Assembly (NCBI RefSeq): GCF_002332425.1
Contig: NZ_NRGS01000031.1
Location: forward strand, 16,976 to 80,975
Reading direction: 5' to 3'
DNA length: 64,000 nucleotides
From: Brachybacterium alimentarium
GTDB taxonomy: Bacteria; Actinomycetota; Actinomycetes; Actinomycetales; Dermabacteraceae
This document shows, piece by piece, positions 8,594-17,025 of the stretch; the first letter of the stretch is position 1, and every line of letters starts with the position of its first letter. The notes below the pieces were generated by a model that was not told where the DNA came from, made no database searches, and was given only the letters and a program-made list of their open reading frames with translations. The translations under genes and the position numbers were made by a program.

Positions 8594-10159
8594 ATGACCG
8601 ATGACACCCAGCGGCCCCTCGAGGGATCCCGCACCGCCCCGGCGGTCCCCGCCGCCGAGCCGACGGGTGCCCCGCGCCGCAACATCCTCATGCTGATGAC
8701 GGATCAGCACCGGGTGGACACCCTGGGCTGCTACGGCAGCACCACCTGCCGCACCCCGAACCTCGATGCGCTCGCCGCGACCGGCACCCGCTTCGACTCC
8801 TGGTTCACCCCGTCGGCGATCTGCACCCCGGCACGTGCCTCGCTGTTCACCGGTGCGGCCCCCTTCCGCCACAAGCTGCTGGCCAACCACGAGCGCAACG
8901 TCGGCTACATCGAGGATCTCCCCGAGGACCAGTGGACCCTCCCCGAGGAGCTGCGGGCCCAGGGCTATCAGTGCGGACTCGTCGGGAAGTGGCATGTGGG
9001 GGAGGAGCGCACCGCTGCGGACTTCGGCTTCGACGCCGAGCACTACCCGGGCTGGCACAACCCCGTCGACCATCCCGACTACGTGCGCTGGCTCGAGGAG
9101 AACGGGCACCCGCCGTATCGGATCACCGAGCGTATCCGCGGCCGCTTCCCCAACGGAGAGGTGGGGAACCTGATGGCGGCCCGGCTGCAGCAGCCGGTCG
9201 AGGCCACCTTCGAGCACTATCTCGCCGACCGCACCATCGAGATGCTCACGCGATACGCCCGCGACGGAGAGGAGTCCGACGTCCCGTTCTTCGTGGTCTC
9301 GAGCTTCTCCGGCCCGCACCTGCCGTACGTCGTGCCCGATGAGTACTTCGACCTGTACGACCCTGCCGACGTCGAGCTGCCCCGATCGGTCGCCGAGGAT
9401 TTCGCGGACAAGCCGCCGGTCCAGCAGAACTACTCGCGCCACTGGGCCTTCGACACCATGACCGAGGCCGAGTCCCGCACACTGATCGCCGCCTACTGGG
9501 GCTACGTGACGATGATCGATCGCGAGTTCGGCCGGATCCTCCGCGCGGTGGAGGAGCTGGGCCTGGCGGAGACCACCGCCATCGCCTTCAGCTCCGACCA
9601 CGGGGAGTTCACCGGCTCCCACCGGCTGCACGACAAGGGTCCGGCGATGTACGACGACATCTACCGCACCGGTGGCATCCTCCACGTGCCGGGCGCTCCG
9701 GCGCAGGTCCGCGATGAGTTCGTGAGCCTGCTCGACCTCACCGCGACGTTCCTCGATCTCGCGGGTCTCGAGACGGCACCGGCCGTCGACTCGCGCTCGC
9801 TCCTGCCGCTCGTACGGGGCGAGGACGTCGAGTGGGACGACCATGTGCTGTGCGAGTTCCACGGCCACCATTTCCCGATCGCCCAGCGGATGTTGCGCGG
9901 GCGCCGGTACAAGCTGATCGTGAGCCCGGAGTCCCGCAACGAGCTCTACGACCTCCAGGAGGACCCCGATGAGCTGCACAACCGCTACGACGACCCGCGG
10001 CTGAGCGGCGTGCGCCAAGAGATGCTCGCGGATCTCTACAGCCGGCTGCAGGCGCGGGGCGACAACTTCTATCACTGGATGAGCTCGATGTACGAGGTGG
10101 GCCACCTCGATCACGACCCGACGATGTCCGGGCTCGACGAGGTGACCTATCGGGGGTGA
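8594..10159 (+). CDS. Type I (formylglycine) sulfatase
   Basis: 521-aa arylsulfatase-superfamily enzyme that hydrolyses sulfate esters. The N-terminal metal ligands are in LMLMTDQHRVDTLGCYG. The maturation motif C-x-P-x-R is CTPAR with Cys77, the residue converted to formylglycine. Downstream metal ligands lie in SSDHGEFTG (~335), and the C-terminal subdomain has YKLI and ELYDLQEDPDE, typical of the family. No signal peptide is seen, so it is probably cytoplasmic and acts after uptake by the upstream porter. AAAGG precedes the ATG. The exact substrate (sulfated sugar or choline sulfate) cannot be assigned. A formylglycine-generating or anSME enzyme is needed but is not in this window. Confidence 0.92.
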   Translation: MTDDTQRPLEGSRTAPAVPAAEPTGAPRRNILMLMTDQHRVDTLGCYGSTTCRTPNLDALAATGTRFDSWFTPSAICTPARASLFTGAAPFRHKLLANHERNVGYIEDLPEDQWTLPEELRAQGYQCGLVGKWHVGEERTAADFGFDAEHYPGWHNPVDHPDYVRWLEENGHPPYRITERIRGRFPNGEVGNLMAARLQQPVEATFEHYLADRTIEMLTRYARDGEESDVPFFVVSSFSGPHLPYVVPDEYFDLYDPADVELPRSVAEDFADKPPVQQNYSRHWAFDTMTEAESRTLIAAYWGYVTMIDREFGRILRAVEELGLAETTAIAFSSDHGEFTGSHRLHDKGPAMYDDIYRTGGILHVPGAPAQVRDEFVSLLDLTATFLDLAGLETAPAVDSRSLLPLVRGEDVEWDDHVLCEFHGHHFPIAQRMLRGRRYKLIVSPESRNELYDLQEDPDELHNRYDDPRLSGVRQEMLADLYSRLQARGDNFYHWMSSMYEVGHLDHDPTMSGLDEVTYRG

Positions 10160-10186
10160 GGCGGCGAGGTGCCCTGGTGCCCTGGT

Positions 10187-10254
10187 GGCGAGGCGGCGAG
10201 GCGGCGAGGCGGCGAGGCGGCGAGTCGGGGCGAGGCGGCGAGTCGGGGCGAGGC
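10187..10254. repeat. Octamer (ggcgaggc x4) plus 18-bp x2 array
   Basis: Four copies of an 8-bp unit at 10187-10218 pass directly into two perfect copies of an 18-bp unit (10219-10236 and 10237-10254). The array begins about 27 bp after the sulfatase stop and lies in a 214-bp spacer before sbcD. Confidence 0.95.
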
Positions 10255-10361
10255 GAGACCCGCCCCGACGACCAGTCGGACGACCGGCGAGCCAACGTTC
10301 CTCCCCACCTCCCCGTCGTCCACACGGCGCGGACGCGTGCCCGCATGTCGGCCCCGGTCCC

Positions 10362-10373
10362 TAGGCTCGGGGC
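10362..10373 (+). promoter_or_regulatory. Leaderless -10 box of sbcD
   Basis: TAGGCT at 10362-10367 is exactly six bases before the sbcD ATG, and no Shine-Dalgarno is present. The same geometry occurs at 5778, 5632 (minus strand) and 29687. Confidence 0.5.
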
Positions 10374-11552
10374 ATGAGAATCCTGCACACCTCGGACTGG
10401 CACCTGGGGCGCACGCTGCACAAGGTCGATCTGCACGAGCACCAGGCGGCATTCGTCGACTGGCTGGTCGATCTCGTGCGCGAGCGGGAGGTCGACGTGG
10501 TCGTCATCCCCGGTGACGTGTACGACCGCGCCGTGCCGGCCGTCACCAGCGTGAAGCTGCTCGATTCCGCCCTCGCCCGTCTGGCGGACACGGGCGCCAC
10601 CGTGGTGCTGACCTCCGGGAATCACGATTCGCCGGAACGGCTCGGCTTCGGCCGCGGGCTCATGCGGGCCGGCGTCCACCTGCTCACCGACATCGCGGGC
10701 ATCGAGCATCCGGTCAGCGTCGAGGACGAGCACGGAGAGGTGCTGCTCTTCGGGCTGCCGTATCTCGAACCCGACCGCGTGCGCACCGAGCTCGTGGCCG
10801 AGGGGGAACCGCCGCTGGCGCGCAGCCACGAGGCCGTCACCCGCGCCGCCCTGGACCGGGTGCGCGAGCGCGCCGCTGCGCATCCCGGTGCCCGCACCGT
10901 CGTGCTCGCCCACACCTTCGTCACCGGTGGCGAGGCGAGCGACTCCGAGCGCGACCTCTCGGTGGGCGGAGTCGACTCCGTGCCCGCCGGTGTGCTGGGC
11001 GGCATCGACTACCTGGCGCTCGGCCACCTGCACGGCTGCCAGGACCTCACCGCCGCCGTCGGCGCTCCGGCCTGGTACTCCGGCTCCCCGCTGGCGTTCT
11101 CGTTCTCCGAGCGCACCCACCGCAAGTCCGTGCTGCTCGTCGAGCTCGGCGCGCCCGGCCCCGGCGAAGAGGGGGCCGAGGTCACCGTCGAGCGGATCCG
11201 CACCCCCGTGCCGCGCCGCCTCACGGAGCTGCGCGGCACCCTCGAGCAGATCCTCGCGCAGCAGGACCAGCACGGCAGCGACTGGGTGAAGGCGGTCGTC
11301 ACCGACCCCGCACGGCCCGCCCACCTGCAGGAGCACCTGCGTGAGGGATTCCCGCACCTGCTGCTCACCGAGTACGCCCCCGACGGGAGAGAGGCCCGGG
11401 AGGGCACCCCCGTGGTGCGCCGGGAGGCGAACCCGCTCGAGGTGATGGACGAGTTCCTCGCCGCGGTCACCGGCGCCGACCCGACGCCCGCCGAGCACGA
11501 CGTGCTCGAGCGCGCCTACCGTCACGTGCGGCGCGACCAGGAGGCCTCATGA
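10374..11552 (+). CDS. sbcD: SbcD exonuclease subunit (Mre11-like)
   Basis: 392-aa metallophosphoesterase subunit of the SbcCD complex, which opens hairpins and trims protein-blocked DNA ends. The phosphoesterase motifs appear in order: HTSDWHLG (5-12), GDVYDRAVP (~48), SGNHDSPERL (~82), LAHTFV (~180) and LGHLHGCQ (~215). The C-terminal capping domain contacts SbcC. The gene overlaps sbcC by 4 nt (ATGA), so the two subunits are translationally coupled. Given the many tandem and inverted repeats in this genome, a hairpin nuclease is relevant to repeat stability; that link is inference. Confidence 0.95.
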   Translation: MRILHTSDWHLGRTLHKVDLHEHQAAFVDWLVDLVREREVDVVVIPGDVYDRAVPAVTSVKLLDSALARLADTGATVVLTSGNHDSPERLGFGRGLMRAGVHLLTDIAGIEHPVSVEDEHGEVLLFGLPYLEPDRVRTELVAEGEPPLARSHEAVTRAALDRVRERAAAHPGARTVVLAHTFVTGGEASDSERDLSVGGVDSVPAGVLGGIDYLALGHLHGCQDLTAAVGAPAWYSGSPLAFSFSERTHRKSVLLVELGAPGPGEEGAEVTVERIRTPVPRRLTELRGTLEQILAQQDQHGSDWVKAVVTDPARPAHLQEHLREGFPHLLLTEYAPDGREAREGTPVVRREANPLEVMDEFLAAVTGADPTPAEHDVLERAYRHVRRDQEAS

Positions 11553-14500
11553 AGCTCCATCACCTGCGCCTGACCGCGATCGGCCCCTTCGCCGGCACCG
11601 TCGAGATCGACCTCGCCGCCCTCGGTGCGAGCGGCATGTTCCTGCTGGAGGGACCCACCGGGTCCGGCAAGTCCACGATCCTCGATGCCATCGCCTACGC
11701 GCTGTACGGGCAGGTCGCCGGCAGCGCCACCAGCGATGCCCGGATCCGCTCCCAGTTCGCCCAGCCCACCGAGGCGAGCGTCGTGGACCTCGTCTTCGAG
11801 ACGGCCTCGGGGATCTACCGGGTGCGCCGCCAGCCCGAGTTCCAGCGCCCCAAGCTCCGCGGCACCGGCACCACGAAGGAGCAGCCCAAGGCCGTGCTGT
11901 GGCGCATCGGTTCCCCGCAGCTGATCCCTGCGGTGATCGCCGACGAGATGGGCGGCGGGGGAGGGGTCGAAGCGATCGCGACCCGGATCGACGAGGTGGG
12001 CCGCGAGATCCAGCGCGCCGTGGGCCTGAACCGGGACCAGTTCACCCAGACCGTGCTGCTGCCCCAGAACGAGTTCGCCCGCTTCCTGCGCGCCGGCACC
12101 GGGGAGCGGCAGCAGGTGCTGCAGCGCGTGTTCGGCACCGAGACCTACGCCGCCGTCGAGAAGCAGCTCGAGGAGATGCGCAAATCCGCCAAGCGCCAGG
12201 TGGACCAGGCGCAGCAGACGCTCGGCACGGCGCTCGCCCGGTTCACCGAAGCCACCGCGCTGGAGACCGAGCAGGTGACCGTCCTGCAGGACCACGCGGA
12301 CGCCCTGCGGCTGGACCCATTGACAGCAGCGGCCGACGAGCACCTCGCCGCCGTCACCGCCCGTGCGACCACGACGGGCAGCGCCGCGCAGAGCGCCGCG
12401 ACCGCGGAGCAGACCGCCCGCACCGCCGCCGAGACCGCGAAGACCGCGCGCACCCGCATCGAGCGCCGACGCACGCTCGATGCGCTGGCCGCCCGGCTCA
12501 CGACGGAGAAGCCCGTCGTCGACGCCGCCCGACGCTCCCTGCAGCGCGATGAGACCGCCCGCCCCGTCGCGGACCTGCTGCGCCGACGAGACACCGCCAC
12601 CGCCCAGGCCGCCACCGCCCTGGAGAACCTCGCCCAGCTCGCCGAGAGCACCCGTCCGGACCAGCCCGCGCTCGTCGACCTGCTGGAGAACGACGAGGCC
12701 GACGCGGAGCTCGCCACCGCGGCCGACGAGGCCACCACCGCTGCCGGCACCCTCGCCGACCTCGTCACCCTCGAAGCCGCCCTCCCCGCCCGCGAGCAGA
12801 AGCTCGCCGAGCGCCGAGAGACGCTCGCGAGGACGACGAGCGCCCTCGCGGCGCTCAGCGAGCAGCTCGAGGCACGGCCCGCACAGCGCAGCGAGCACCT
12901 CACCGCTCGCGATACCGCCCGTGCCGCCGCCCGGGCCCTCGGGGACGCCCGGCTCGCACTGCGCAGCTCCCAGGAGCGCCAGCAGGCCACGACCGCCGCC
13001 GCGGCGCAGCAGGGCACGGTCGAGGCTGCTCGCGAGCAGACCGTCGCCGCCCTGCGCACCGCCCGTGAGAAGGCCGATGCCGAGGCGGACCTGCGCCGGC
13101 GTCGCCTCACCGGGATCGCTGCGGAGCTCGCCGTGGACCTCGCCGAGGGGGACGCCTGCCCCGTCTGCGGCGCGGTCGAGCACCCGCACCCGGCCGGCGC
13201 CGCCGAGGATGCCGTGAGCCCCGAGCAGGTCGAGGCCGCCGAGACCGCCCGCCAGGCCGCCGAGGCCGCGCACGCCCGGGCCGAGCAGGCGCACGCCCTC
13301 GCGAGCCAGGAACTCGCTCGCCTCCGCGAGATCGCCGGAGACCTCACGCCCGAGACGGCGAAGACCGCCGTGGAGGAGGCGAGCGCCCAGGTCACCACGG
13401 CTCAGGAGGCCGAGAAGAAGGCCGCCCGGATCGATACGCAGATCACGGCCTTCGACGAGGAGACCGACCGCCTCACGAAGCGCAAGGAGGCCGACGCGCT
13501 CGGCGTCGAACGCGAGCGCACCGCGATCGAGGAGACCGCCCGAGCGCTCGAGGCCGACCGGACGAAGGTCGCCGAGGCCCGCGGCGAGGACGACTCCATC
13601 GCCGCTCGCCGTCGGGCCCATCTCTCCCGCGCCCGCGCCGCCACCGCGCTGCGCGACGCACTGCGCACCCGCACCGAGGCCACCACCCGCGCCGACGAGC
13701 TCACCGAGGAGGCGAACGCCGCCCTGGCCGCCGCCGAGCTCGCCACTGCGGAGGCCGCGCGAGCAGCGGTGCTCGAGACGGCCGAACGTCGACGTCTCGA
13801 AGCGCTCGTCCAGGCCCGCGCCGTCGACGAGTCCCGCCTCGCCGACGGTCTCGCCGAGGAGGGCATCGAGGCCACCGTCGCCACTGACGAGGCCCGGGAG
13901 CAGGCCGACGCCGCACTCGCGGACGCCACCGCCCGGCATGCCACCGCGCAGGAAGCGGCCCGCGACGCCGCCGGCCTCGCTGCGCGCCTCGGCGGTGTCG
14001 CAGAGCGGGGAGCAGCCGCCCGCACGGCCCTGCAGACGGCCACCGACCAGGTGCGCACCATCAGCGAGGACGCTGGCGTGGTGGTGCGCGTCGCCGACCT
14101 CGCGACCGGCCGCTCGAGCGACGGGGACCGCGTGCAGCTGTCCACCTACGTGCTCATGTGGCGCCTGGACGCCGTGGTGCAGGCCGCCAACGCCCGCCTG
14201 GCCCTGTTCTCCGGCTCCGACCTCGAGCTGCTGAGGGACACCGGCGCACGAGGTGCCCGCAAGACGGGCCTGGACCTGCTGGTCCTGGACCGTCGGACCG
14301 ATCAGGTGCGCGTTCCCGAGACCCTCTCCGGTGGCGAGACCTTCTTCGTGTCCCTCGCCCTTGCGCTCGGCCTCGCCGACATCGTCATGGGCGAGGCCGG
14401 CGGCGTGCAGATGGAGACCCTGTTCATCGACGAGGGCTTCGGCAGCCTCGACCCCGAGACCCTCGAGACAGTGGTGCGCGAGATCGGCCGCCTCGCCGAG

Positions 14501-14617
14501 AGCGGCCGCGTGATCGGTGTGGTCAGCCACGTCGGCGACATGAAGGCGCAGATCGCCGAGCAGATCCACGTGCGCCGCGGCGCCGATTTCCGCTCGACCC
14601 TGAGCGTGACGGCGTGA
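11549..14617 (+). CDS. sbcC: SbcC exonuclease ATPase subunit (Rad50-like)
   Basis: 1022-aa SMC-like ATPase partner of SbcD. The Walker A motif (GPTGSGKST, ~34-42) lies in the N-terminal half-domain. Two long Ala/Glu/Arg-rich coiled-coil arms flank a zinc hook, CPVCGAVEH (about 537-545), which joins complexes. The C-terminal half-domain has the signature LSGGETFFVSLALALGLAD and Walker B with the catalytic Glu (TLFIDEGFGSLD, ~960). Length and layout match the family. The stop codon falls inside an octamer repeat array (cgtgacgg) that codes for the last residues. Confidence 0.95.
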   Translation: MKLHHLRLTAIGPFAGTVEIDLAALGASGMFLLEGPTGSGKSTILDAIAYALYGQVAGSATSDARIRSQFAQPTEASVVDLVFETASGIYRVRRQPEFQRPKLRGTGTTKEQPKAVLWRIGSPQLIPAVIADEMGGGGGVEAIATRIDEVGREIQRAVGLNRDQFTQTVLLPQNEFARFLRAGTGERQQVLQRVFGTETYAAVEKQLEEMRKSAKRQVDQAQQTLGTALARFTEATALETEQVTVLQDHADALRLDPLTAAADEHLAAVTARATTTGSAAQSAATAEQTARTAAETAKTARTRIERRRTLDALAARLTTEKPVVDAARRSLQRDETARPVADLLRRRDTATAQAATALENLAQLAESTRPDQPALVDLLENDEADAELATAADEATTAAGTLADLVTLEAALPAREQKLAERRETLARTTSALAALSEQLEARPAQRSEHLTARDTARAAARALGDARLALRSSQERQQATTAAAAQQGTVEAAREQTVAALRTAREKADAEADLRRRRLTGIAAELAVDLAEGDACPVCGAVEHPHPAGAAEDAVSPEQVEAAETARQAAEAAHARAEQAHALASQELARLREIAGDLTPETAKTAVEEASAQVTTAQEAEKKAARIDTQITAFDEETDRLTKRKEADALGVERERTAIEETARALEADRTKVAEARGEDDSIAARRRAHLSRARAATALRDALRTRTEATTRADELTEEANAALAAAELATAEAARAAVLETAERRRLEALVQARAVDESRLADGLAEEGIEATVATDEAREQADAALADATARHATAQEAARDAAGLAARLGGVAERGAAARTALQTATDQVRTISEDAGVVVRVADLATGRSSDGDRVQLSTYVLMWRLDAVVQAANARLALFSGSDLELLRDTGARGARKTGLDLLVLDRRTDQVRVPETLSGGETFFVSLALALGLADIVMGEAGGVQMETLFIDEGFGSLDPETLETVVREIGRLAESGRVIGVVSHVGDMKAQIAEQIHVRRGADFRSTLSVTA

Positions 14618-14644
14618 CGGCGTGACGGCGTGACGGCGTGACGG
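14605..14644. repeat. Octamer tandem array over the sbcC stop codon (cgtgacgg x5)
   Basis: Five perfect 8-bp copies begin in the last codons of sbcC, contain its stop (14615-14617) and run on downstream, followed by a degenerate copy. Because every unit carries TGA, copy-number change would hardly alter the protein end. Confidence 0.95.
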
Positions 14645-14854
14645 GTTGACGGTGTGAACACGCTCTCCGTCCGTGTCGGCATCCCGGGGACAGGAACGTG
14701 ATGTTGGAGGGACACTGCGGGCAGGTCGTGCGGCTCCCTGAGCGGCACGCCGATCACTCCACGACGCCCTCCGGCCCTCGTTCCTCTGCGGCGCTTCCGC
14801 GCGTCGCGACCGCCCAGGCATCGTGGCCTCCCCTGCGACCTGGGTCACTCGGGG

Positions 14855-16126
14855 TCATCCAGCGCTGCGATCCAGCTGCTCGCGGGTCCAGCGCTCGACC
14901 CGGGGCTCCGCCGCGCCCGGGACCTCGGTGGTAACCCCGTCCCGGTCGATGAGGACGATCCGGTGGCCGTCGTCGATGAGCTTCTTGGCCATCTGTCCCG
15001 CGACGTGGCGCGCCACCGGCAGCACCTCGTCGACCCGGCTCATGTCGAAGACCACCCGCTCCGTCGTCGGCGGATCCTCCAGGACCCTCTCCACCAGCGA
15101 CTCGACACTGCTGAGCACGAGATCGCCCTGCAGGACGTAGAGCGTCGCCCGATGCTCGTCGATCCACACCGTCCGGGTCTCCCGCAGCGACGACCGGGCC
15201 GGCCGAGCCGGCTCCATGAGGTGCAGGTGGAGCTCTTCGGACAGGTGCTGCATCATCGCCACGCCCCGGGAGCTGTTGCCGTGGGCATCCAGCCCCGGTG
15301 AGAACACGGCGATGCCCAGCTGCCCGGGGAGCACGCCGACGATGCCGCCGGCCACGCCGCTCTTGGCGGGGATGCCGACCGTGGTCAGCCAGTCCCCGGC
15401 GGCGTCGTACATCCCGCAGGACGTCATCACGCCGAGCAGGTGCCGAGTGGTGGTCCTGCTGAACAGGCGCTCGCCGGTGTTGGGCTGGACCCCGCCGTTG
15501 GCGAGCGTGGCCGCCATCAGGGCGAGATCACGCACCGTCACCGAGGCCGCGCACTGGCGGATGTAGCCGTCCACCGCATCCTGCGGCTCCTGATCGAGGG
15601 CTCCCGCGGCGCGCAGCAGATGCGCGAGTCCGAGGTTCCGGTGGGCGCTGGCAGCTTCCGAGGCCGCCACCGCCTCGTCGATCTCGATCTCGCGCTCCGC
15701 GAGCTGCGAGAACAGCTCGAGGATCCGCTCATCGGCCGGCCTCGCTCCGTGGCTGAGCAGTGCGTGGGTCGCGATCGCCCCGGCGTTGATCATCGGATTG
15801 CGCGGCATGCCGGTGTCGGGGTCCAGCGAGAGCTCGTTGAACGCCTCGCCGCTGGGCTCCACCCCGATCCGCGCCAGGACGTCCTCGAGGCCGCGCTCCT
15901 CGATCGCCTGGGCATAGACGAACGGTTTGGAGATCGATTGGATGGTGAAGTGGTGGTCGGCGTCGCCGCTGGCGTAGACGGTCCCGTTGATCGTGCTCAT
16001 CGCGACGGCGATCCGCTGCGGATCTGCCGAGGCGAGCTCCGGGATGTAGTCGGCCGGAGCTCCGGGGGCGACGTGGGCCGTCTGCTCGATCGCGCGGTCG
16101 AGGTAGTCCAGGATCGGGGATCGCAT
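14855..16126 (-). CDS. glsA: Glutaminase A with C-terminal STAS domain
   Basis: 423 aa from ATG 16126, which has GGAG six bases upstream; in-frame ATG 16138 and GTG 16141 are alternatives. The serine-type glutaminase domain hydrolyses L-glutamine to glutamate and ammonia. It has the beta-lactamase-like Ser64-x-x-Lys67 (QSISK), the segment MPRNPMINAGAIAT, and GDWLTTVGIPAKSGVAGGI near the end of the domain. Residues ~315-420 form a STAS (anti-sigma-antagonist-like) domain with TLYVLQGDLVLSSVE and VVFDMSRVDEV. A glutaminase-STAS fusion is known in actinobacteria; the STAS part is thought to be regulatory. It is a single gene, divergent from the DUF456 gene. Confidence 0.92.
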   Translation of the reverse strand: MRSPILDYLDRAIEQTAHVAPGAPADYIPELASADPQRIAVAMSTINGTVYASGDADHHFTIQSISKPFVYAQAIEERGLEDVLARIGVEPSGEAFNELSLDPDTGMPRNPMINAGAIATHALLSHGARPADERILELFSQLAEREIEIDEAVAASEAASAHRNLGLAHLLRAAGALDQEPQDAVDGYIRQCAASVTVRDLALMAATLANGGVQPNTGERLFSRTTTRHLLGVMTSCGMYDAAGDWLTTVGIPAKSGVAGGIVGVLPGQLGIAVFSPGLDAHGNSSRGVAMMQHLSEELHLHLMEPARPARSSLRETRTVWIDEHRATLYVLQGDLVLSSVESLVERVLEDPPTTERVVFDMSRVDEVLPVARHVAGQMAKKLIDDGHRIVLIDRDGVTTEVPGAAEPRVERWTREQLDRSAG

Positions 16127-16515
16127 GGGGCGCTCCATCACGTGGTCGGGGCGGGGCAGGGTGCCGCGAAGGGCGACGTCAGTGTTCCACGGCCCACCGA
16201 GCGGGGGCTCCTCTACGGGCGGCCGCGCGCTGGAGGCTCACGCACGGGAGGGTCGCATGCGGGAGGCTCGCAGGCCGGCGGCTCGATCGCGGGGTTCCTT
16301 CGCGACGGTGCGCACGCTCTCCACCGCGAGAGGCCCGGACGCCGAGGCCCGTACGGTGGCGCGTCTCCCACCGGGCGCAGGCACGCCGATAGGATGGGTG
16401 CGGCCCTGACTGCTGGGGACCCTGCCGCTCCGCGCGCTGCCCGTGAACGATCACGGGATCCGGCGCCGTCACCGCTTCCGGGCCGCAGTCCCCACCCATC
16501 TCCTTCGGAGGACCC
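16127..16515. other. Divergent spacer with ~15-bp imperfect repeats
   Basis: This 389-bp region separates glsA from the DUF456/ABC operon. At about 16225-16290 it has imperfect ~15-bp tandem repeats related to gggaggctcgca. A rightward -10 candidate TAGGAT lies at 16390-16395, giving a leader of about 110 nt. No coding sequence is supported. Confidence 0.45.
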
Positions 16516-17025
16516 GTGGACTCCCTCACCGTCCAGATCATCGTCACCGTCGTGGTCGGTCTGGCGTACATCGTCGGCCTGACCGGGATCGTCGTGCCCG
16601 TGCTGCCCGGCACCATCACCATCGCGATCGCGACCCTGATCTGGGCCATCGTGATCGGTGGATGGCCGGCCTGGATCGTCTTCGCGATCGTGCTCGTGCT
16701 CAGTGCCATCGGCATGACCACCAGCTACGTGCTCACGGGCAGGAAGCTGCACGCCGCCGAGGTGCCGATGTGGCCGATCTACGTGGGCATCGCCGCCGGC
16801 ATCGTCGGCTTCTTCGTGATCCCGCTGCTGGGCCTGCCGATCGGCTTCGTGCTCGGCCTGTGCGTGAGCGAGGCCGTGCGGCAGAAGGACATCGCCAAGG
16901 GACTCGGCTCCGCCTGGATCGCCGTCAAGGCGCTCGGCGTGGGCATCATGATCGAGTTCTCCCTGGCCATGCTCTCCACGATCGTGTTCGCGGTCGGCGT
17001 CGTCGTCCATTTCGTGACTGCATGA
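16516..17025 (+). CDS. DUF456 family membrane protein
   Basis: 169-aa hydrophobic protein with about five membrane segments and the DUF456 pattern: GLTGIVVPVLPGTI in the first hairpin, then the glycine-rich helix GIAAGIVGFFVIPLLGLPIGFVLG, and a conserved polar stretch with KGLGSAWIAVKALGVG. The function of this family is unknown. GTG 16516 is chosen for the strong GGAGGA four bases upstream. Its stop codon overlaps the start of an ABC exporter subunit (ATGA), so the three genes 16516-21319 form one operon. It might assist the exporter, but that is only context. Confidence 0.9.
   Translation: MDSLTVQIIVTVVVGLAYIVGLTGIVVPVLPGTITIAIATLIWAIVIGGWPAWIVFAIVLVLSAIGMTTSYVLTGRKLHAAEVPMWPIYVGIAAGIVGFFVIPLLGLPIGFVLGLCVSEAVRQKDIAKGLGSAWIAVKALGVGIMIEFSLAMLSTIVFAVGVVVHFVTA

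Noticed and set aside
6410..10114. Very long open frame on the minus strand across the ROK, porter and sulfatase genes
   Set aside because: It is an antisense shadow produced by high GC; the product is His/Gln/Arg/Gly-rich with no domain pattern, while the plus strand has three clear families.
11522..14848. 1100-codon minus-strand open frame opposite sbcC
   Set aside because: Shadow of the Ala/Glu/Arg-rich coiled coil of SbcC; no domain character.
16443..17021. Upstream extension of the first ABC subunit
   Set aside because: It would overlap the entire DUF456 gene; the ATGA junction at 17022 gives a natural coupled start.
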